Assembly: GCA_964349885.1 (NCBI GenBank)
Contig: CAYGIQ010000020.1
Span: 1-27,992 of the forward strand
Reading direction: 5' to 3'
DNA: 27,992 bases
Source: UBA1413 sp964349885
Lineage (GTDB): Bacteria; Bacteroidota; Bacteroidia; Bacteroidales; Prolixibacteraceae
The notes beneath the pieces are model-generated. The model did not search any database and had not been told where the DNA came from. It saw only the letters and a program-made list of their open reading frames with translations. This document shows positions 24,127-27,992 of the stretch, piece by piece. Within the stretch, counting starts at the first letter, position 1; every line of letters starts with the position of its first letter. The translations under genes were made by a program, and so were the position numbers.

Positions 24127-25554
24127 TTAGTTTACACCAAAAACAAAATAAGCTGTTTCTCCGTTGGGGTATATTCCTTCAATCAAAACTCCTCCTGTTG
24201 CGCTTCCAATAATCTGTCTGAACTCATCAACCTCGTTCACCGGTCTTTTGTTCACATCGGTAATGATAAAACCTTCCCGAACACCGGCGTCTTTTAATTT
24301 GCCATTACCAACCTTACTCACCCGTAATCCGCGATTGATTCTCAGACGTTGTTTGTCGCGATCGGCAACTCTTTCGAGTTCGGCTCCTAAAACCTCGGTG
24401 CCTCCTCTAATAATTGCTGTGTCGCCAAGCTTGTTACGAAGCGTAACCGTAAATAGTTTCTCTGAATTGGATCTTTTTACCAGAATTTTCACATCATCAC
24501 CCGGACGGTACTGAGATACAGCTTCCTGGAGCTCAGAGCTGGAGTTAACTTTCCGGTTCCCTACGGCAACGATGATATCGCCACTGCGAATTCCGGCCTC
24601 TTTCGCGGCACCATTGTCTACTACATTGGCAACGAAAACACCCTCAATTTTATCGAGGTTTTGGGATTTCGCGATTTCTGCGTCCACCGTCCGAATTTCG
24701 ACACCCAAAAGAGCGCGCTGCACCTGACCGAACTCTCTGAGGTCTTCAACTACCTTCCTAACAATGGTTATAGGCACCGCGAACGAGTACCCTGCAAAAG
24801 ATCCTGTTCGGCTGGCAATTGCTGTATTGATCCCTACCAGCTCTCCACGCTGGTTTACAAGGGCTCCGCCACTGTTGCCGGGGTTAACCGCTGCATCGGT
24901 TTGAATAAACGACTCGATGCTGTAGTCGGCTGCATTAATGCCTATATTTCTGGCTTTTGCACTCACAATTCCTGCGGTTACTGTGGAGGTAAGATTGAAT
25001 GGATTGCCCACAGCAAGCACCCATTCCCCCAGTCGCAGTTCATCGGAATTACCGAACCGGAGCCAGGGCAGGTTGGAGGCCTCGATTTTTAGTACCGCCA
25101 AATCAGTACTTGGGTCGGTACCGATGAGGGTGGCTTCAAATTCCCTGTTGTCGTTGAGCACAACCACTATGTTTTGAGCATTTTCAATTACATGGTTGTT
25201 GGTGACAATATATCCATCGGTGGTGAGAATTACCCCCGAACCAAATCCACGGGCTAATTGGGGTTCTTGCCGTTGTCCGAAAAATTCAAGCCAGGGATTT
25301 CCACTCGACCATGCTCCACGCATCGCCTGAGTTTTAATGTGGACTACCGCATGCACTGCAATTTCGGCAGAATAGGTCAGATCGGGAACTCCGCCTTCGG
25401 CGGTAATAGGCAGACTTGCATAGCGCATTTGCTGAGTGTTGTCCAATGCTATTACCTGTGGTTTTTCAAAAAAGTGGGTGTAGGCAAAAACGGCCAGCAT
25501 GGAACCAGCTATAACCCAAACAAAAGTATAGGCATAGATCTTAATATTCTTCAT
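24127..25554 (-). CDS. Do/DegQ family periplasmic serine protease (HtrA)
   Basis: A 475-residue envelope quality-control protease. A single N-terminal hydrophobic segment (about 9-27) without a clear cleavage site may act as signal peptide or anchor. The trypsin-like domain shows the full triad: H121 in 'IVTNNHVI', D151 in 'STDLAVLKI' and S228 in 'NPGNSGGALVN'. Two PDZ domains follow: the first about 285-375 ('ALLGVEIRTVDAEIA', 'GAAKEAGIRSGDIIVAVGNRKV'), the second about 390-475 ('LRVSKVGNGKLKDAGVREGFIITDVNKRPV'). The enzyme degrades or refolds misfolded exported proteins. It is divergent from dapF and upstream of rpoD in the same direction, separated from it by an rpoD promoter. degP versus degQ cannot be distinguished by sequence alone. 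Confidence 0.94.
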   Translation of the reverse strand: MKNIKIYAYTFVWVIAGSMLAVFAYTHFFEKPQVIALDNTQQMRYASLPITAEGGVPDLTYSAEIAVHAVVHIKTQAMRGAWSSGNPWLEFFGQRQEPQLARGFGSGVILTTDGYIVTNNHVIENAQNIVVVLNDNREFEATLIGTDPSTDLAVLKIEASNLPWLRFGNSDELRLGEWVLAVGNPFNLTSTVTAGIVSAKARNIGINAADYSIESFIQTDAAVNPGNSGGALVNQRGELVGINTAIASRTGSFAGYSFAVPITIVRKVVEDLREFGQVQRALLGVEIRTVDAEIAKSQNLDKIEGVFVANVVDNGAAKEAGIRSGDIIVAVGNRKVNSSSELQEAVSQYRPGDDVKILVKRSNSEKLFTVTLRNKLGDTAIIRGGTEVLGAELERVADRDKQRLRINRGLRVSKVGNGKLKDAGVREGFIITDVNKRPVNEVDEFRQIIGSATGGVLIEGIYPNGETAYFVFGVN

Positions 25555-25734
25555 GGCAATATTTCTTTTTGTTTAAAATACATTTTGATGTGCATGAGGT
25601 TAGCAAAAATGCTGCCATCTACACCATCTTTGAGCTACGCAACCTCTGTTTTTACAAAATTTAACAGCCAGCAGCCGAAAATGTTGTGCCAACTTTCTGA
25701 TAAAAATGTCGTCAGCTTTCCCAGTGGAAAATTG

Positions 25735-25742
25735 TACCTTTG
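25735..25742 (+). promoter_or_regulatory. Candidate -7 promoter element for dapF
   Basis: TACCTTTG matches TAnnTTTG and ends 23 bases before the ATG at 25766. It rules out the earlier in-frame ATG at 25706 and makes the one at 25748 unlikely. The rest of the degP-dapF spacer shows nothing recognisable. Confidence 0.52.
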
Positions 25743-25765
25743 CTTTAATGCTAAACATTTCTGCA

Positions 25766-26551
25766 ATGACCTATGCATTCTATAAATACCACGGAGCAGG
25801 AAATGACTTCGTATTGTTCGATAACCGGGCCCAGGTGTTTCCGGCTGACAATATTGCTTACATAGCATGGTTGTGCGACCGTCGATTTGGCATTGGGGCC
25901 GACGGACTCATGCTGCTTCAAAATGCATCAGGTTACGACTTTGAAATGCGCTACTTCAATTCAGATGGACGCGAAGCCAGTATGTGTGGAAATGGCGGCC
26001 GATGCATTGTGGCTTTTGCTCAGAAATTGGGGATGGTTTCCCATAAGGCTGGCTTTATGGCCGTTGATGGATACCACGAGGCAATGCTTCTCGAAGGAGG
26101 CGTGGTCGACCTCAAAATGTCGGATGTTAAGGAGATGGAAGAGCATGGCCAGGAGTTTTACCTCAACACAGGATCTCCACACTTTGTGCGTTTTGTGGAT
26201 TTCATCGACAAGGTGGATGTTTTTTTAGAAGGTAGAACGGTGCGCTACAACGATCGCTTTAAGAAGCAAGGAACCAATGTCAATTTTGTACAGCAGAAGG
26301 GTAGCCATTTGACGGTGTACACTTACGAACGGGGTGTTGAAGCAGAGACACTGGCTTGTGGTACCGGAATTACTGCTGCTGCTCTTTGTGCTGCCCGCCG
26401 CGATAAGTTAGAATGTGGCAGCTATTCGGTGTCGGCGAAGGGTGGAGAACTATCCGTGTCGTTTGAAAACGATGGCGAGGGATTCAAAAACATTTGGTTA
26501 AAAGGACCTACTGAATTTGTTTTTCAGGGCAACATCAGAGGGCCAGTTTAG
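25766..26551 (+). CDS. dapF: Diaminopimelate epimerase
   Basis: A 261-residue cytoplasmic enzyme interconverting LL- and meso-diaminopimelate, the last step before lysine and a peptidoglycan precursor. The N-terminus 'YAFYKYHGAGNDFVLFDNR' is canonical. The two catalytic cysteines are visible in 'SMCGNGGRCIVAFA' and 'ETLACGTGITAAAL', and the two domains have the pseudo-repeat expected of the family. The ATG at 25766 is chosen because a TACCTTTG box lies just upstream and family homology starts within two residues. The gene is alone on its strand, convergent with the LOG-family gene with a 38-base gap. Confidence 0.96.
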   Translation: MTYAFYKYHGAGNDFVLFDNRAQVFPADNIAYIAWLCDRRFGIGADGLMLLQNASGYDFEMRYFNSDGREASMCGNGGRCIVAFAQKLGMVSHKAGFMAVDGYHEAMLLEGGVVDLKMSDVKEMEEHGQEFYLNTGSPHFVRFVDFIDKVDVFLEGRTVRYNDRFKKQGTNVNFVQQKGSHLTVYTYERGVEAETLACGTGITAAALCAARRDKLECGSYSVSAKGGELSVSFENDGEGFKNIWLKGPTEFVFQGNIRGPV

Positions 26552-26569
26552 CAAAATTCTTAACTTATT

Positions 26570-26587
26570 GCGCCTTAGGTAGGGCGC
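26570..26587. terminator. Weak hairpin between convergent dapF and LOG-family genes
   Basis: GCGCC (26570-26574) and GGCGC (26583-26587) form a 5-base GC stem around an 8-base loop in the 38-base convergent gap. There is no strong T-run on either side, so it may be only a modest terminator. Confidence 0.35.
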
Positions 26588-26589
26588 CT

Positions 26590-27171
26590 TTACTTCTCGG
26601 GTACCTTAAACCATTTCGCAACCACTTGGGGCGCTTTATAATGTTCAATGTAATGCATCGCCTCTTCAGGGGTATTGGCTACATAATAGAGATCGCGGTA
26701 AACCGACTTTGAGAAATTTTGATCAAATGCGGTGTCAAATTGTTCAAAAAGCTTAGCATAAAAATCGATGGTGTTTACAAACACGATCGGTTTTCGGTGG
26801 TAGTCGAGCTGTTTTAGGGTAATTACCTCCAGTATCTCTTCCAGAGTTCCAAATCCCCCGGGAAGCGCAATGAAGGCATCCGACATTTGGCGCATCCGCT
26901 CTTTCCGCTGCATCATATCGGCTGTAATTTCTACTTCATGTGCATGGACCGAAACCAAATCATTCTCCTTCATCCTTTCAGGAATGATCCCAACGGTGAT
27001 GGCCCCGGCACTTCGTGCCGCTATGGTAACTGCCTCCATTAATCCAACATTGGCTCCTCCATTGATGAGGGTATGCCCCCCTAAACCGAGCATTATACCA
27101 AGCTTGTGCGCGTCGGTAAAGTAGACTTCCCCAATGGCATTACTGGAAGCACAAAAAACACAAATGTTCAT
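26590..27171 (-). CDS. LOG family / TIGR00730 Rossmann-fold nucleotide 5'-monophosphate phosphoribohydrolase
   Basis: A 193-residue cytoplasmic protein of the lysine-decarboxylase-like LOG family. It opens with the Rossmann motif 'CVFCASSNAIGEVY', followed by 'TLINGGANVGLMEAV', the catalytic Arg region 'MMQRKERMRQMSDAFIALPG', and the diagnostic 'PGGFGTLEEILEV' motif containing the active Glu. Members release the base from AMP or cytokinin nucleotides; the physiological role in most bacteria is unknown, and the old 'lysine decarboxylase' name is wrong. It starts 32 bases after the gyrB stop in the same direction and is probably read through from it. Confidence 0.92.
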   Translation of the reverse strand: MNICVFCASSNAIGEVYFTDAHKLGIMLGLGGHTLINGGANVGLMEAVTIAARSAGAITVGIIPERMKENDLVSVHAHEVEITADMMQRKERMRQMSDAFIALPGGFGTLEEILEVITLKQLDYHRKPIVFVNTIDFYAKLFEQFDTAFDQNFSKSVYRDLYYVANTPEEAMHYIEHYKAPQVVAKWFKVPEK

Positions 27172-27203
27172 ACTGATTCTGGTTGCGAACAGAGAACTGA
27201 CCC

Positions 27204-27992
27204 TTATGCATCGATATTGGCGTAAATTGCATTCTCTTCGATGAATTTCCGCCGGGGTGGCACGTCGTCGCCCATTAGCATGGCAAAAACATGGTCTGAT
27301 TCTGCAGCATTTTCTATGGTTACCTGCTGCAGTGTTCGGAGTTCTGGATTCATGGTAGTGCTCCAGAGCTGCTCTGCATTCATCTCTCCCAAACCTTTGT
27401 ATCGCTGAATGCCTACAGCACTTTCATTGCCTTCTGCCCACTCATCAATAATTTGCTGCCTTTGTTGCTCGTTCCATGCGTAGGCCTCTTTTTTCCCTTT
27501 CTTAAGAAGATACAGGGGAGGCGCAGCAATGTAAAGGTGACCGAGCAGAATCAGCTCATTCATATACCGGAAGAAGAAAGTCATAATCAGCGTAGTAATG
27601 TGGCTTCCATCCACATCGGCATCGGTCATGATAATTACTTTGTGGTAACGTAGTTTGGCTAGATTGAGGGCTTTTGAATCTTCCTCCGTACCTATGGTAA
27701 CGCCAAGTGCCGTAAAGATGTTTTTGATCTCCTCGTTCTCAAAGATCTTATGCACCATGGCTTTTTCTACGTTCAGAATCTTACCCCTAAGCGGCAGAAT
27801 TGCCTGAAACAAACGATTTCTTCCCTGTTTTGCCGTACCGCCAGCGGAATCACCCTCGACCAGAAATATTTCGCATTTTTGAGGATCCCTTTCTGAGCAG
27901 TCGCTCAATTTCCCTGGAAGTCCGCCTCCCGATAAGGCATTTTTCCGCTGAACCATTTCGCGGGCTTTGCGGGCTGCATGGCGTGCCTGTGC
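27204..27992 (-). CDS. gyrB: DNA gyrase subunit B, C-terminal part (5' end beyond window)
   Basis: The last 262 codons of a type IIA topoisomerase B subunit. The frame is open to the right edge, with 12 codons ('AQARHAARKARE') before the first internal Met at 27956, so the start lies outside. The TOPRIM domain is complete: 'LVEGDSAGGTAKQGR' with the catalytic Glu, and 'IIMTDADVDGSHI' with the metal-binding DxD. The C-terminal end contains 'IQRYKGLGEMNAEQLW' and 'PPRRKFIEENAIYANIDA', which favours GyrB over ParE. With GyrA it introduces negative supercoils. There is no sign of the large TOPRIM insertion found in some proteobacterial GyrB proteins. Confidence 0.95.
   Translation of the reverse strand, partial: AQARHAARKAREMVQRKNALSGGGLPGKLSDCSERDPQKCEIFLVEGDSAGGTAKQGRNRLFQAILPLRGKILNVEKAMVHKIFENEEIKNIFTALGVTIGTEEDSKALNLAKLRYHKVIIMTDADVDGSHITTLIMTFFFRYMNELILLGHLYIAAPPLYLLKKGKKEAYAWNEQQRQQIIDEWAEGNESAVGIQRYKGLGEMNAEQLWSTTMNPELRTLQQVTIENAAESDHVFAMLMGDDVPPRRKFIEENAIYANIDA

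Noticed and set aside
1..27992. tRNA or rRNA genes, CRISPR arrays, insertion sequences, phage or defence islands
   Set aside because: I read both strands for cloverleaf-like ends, regular repeats, transposases and integrases and found none.

Overview
The window reads as a chromosomal stretch of a member of the Bacteroidota, probably Bacteroidales or a close relative. The signs are a secreted subtilisin with a type IX secretion (Por) sorting domain, a short RpoD of about 286 residues, a TonB-dependent receptor with an N-terminal carboxypeptidase-like domain, DUF4625 lipoproteins, a YwqK/MORN-like secreted protein, a two-gene LysO, and repeated matches to the Bacteroidota -7 promoter motif TAnnTTTG upstream of genes. 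Coding density is high. No tRNA, rRNA, CRISPR array, insertion sequence or phage gene was seen, and no gene-free stretch exceeds 300 bases.

Layout. Positions 1-6687 (minus strand) hold one tightly packed run: secreted S8 protease, xseA, xseB, inositol monophosphatase-family protein, an unrecognised 154-residue protein, a family 2 glycosyltransferase, and a CBM9-like secreted protein cut by the left edge. Spacings run from a 53-base overlap to about 60 bases, so it is probably one transcription unit. Positions 6766-8090 hold a MORN-repeat protein and a divergent VanZ-like membrane protein. Positions 8076-11614 (minus) hold the most distinctive locus: a TonB-dependent receptor followed by two small His-rich DUF4625 lipoproteins. 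It is preceded by two palindromes that sit on the -33 and -7 promoter elements, which looks like a metalloregulator-repressed metal uptake system.

Positions 11871-20748 hold a LutA-like protein, an MsbA-type ABC exporter with purB just upstream, an NfeD/ClpP-type membrane protease, LysO encoded as two overlapping genes, a patatin-like phospholipase and a class V aminotransferase. Positions 21026-27992 are housekeeping: htpG and rpoD converge on a strong bidirectional terminator, followed by a DegP/HtrA protease, dapF, a LOG-family nucleotide hydrolase and the C-terminal part of gyrB, cut by the right edge.

Several longest-ORF starts are too long. The start of the receptor (11614), purB (15854) and dapF (25766) is chosen downstream of a visible -7 promoter box. 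Those of the ABC exporter, NfeD protein, aminotransferase and VanZ protein are chosen by family N-termini or signal peptides. Most of the window is ordinary core genome. The receptor/DUF4625 locus is the best candidate for under-described biology.
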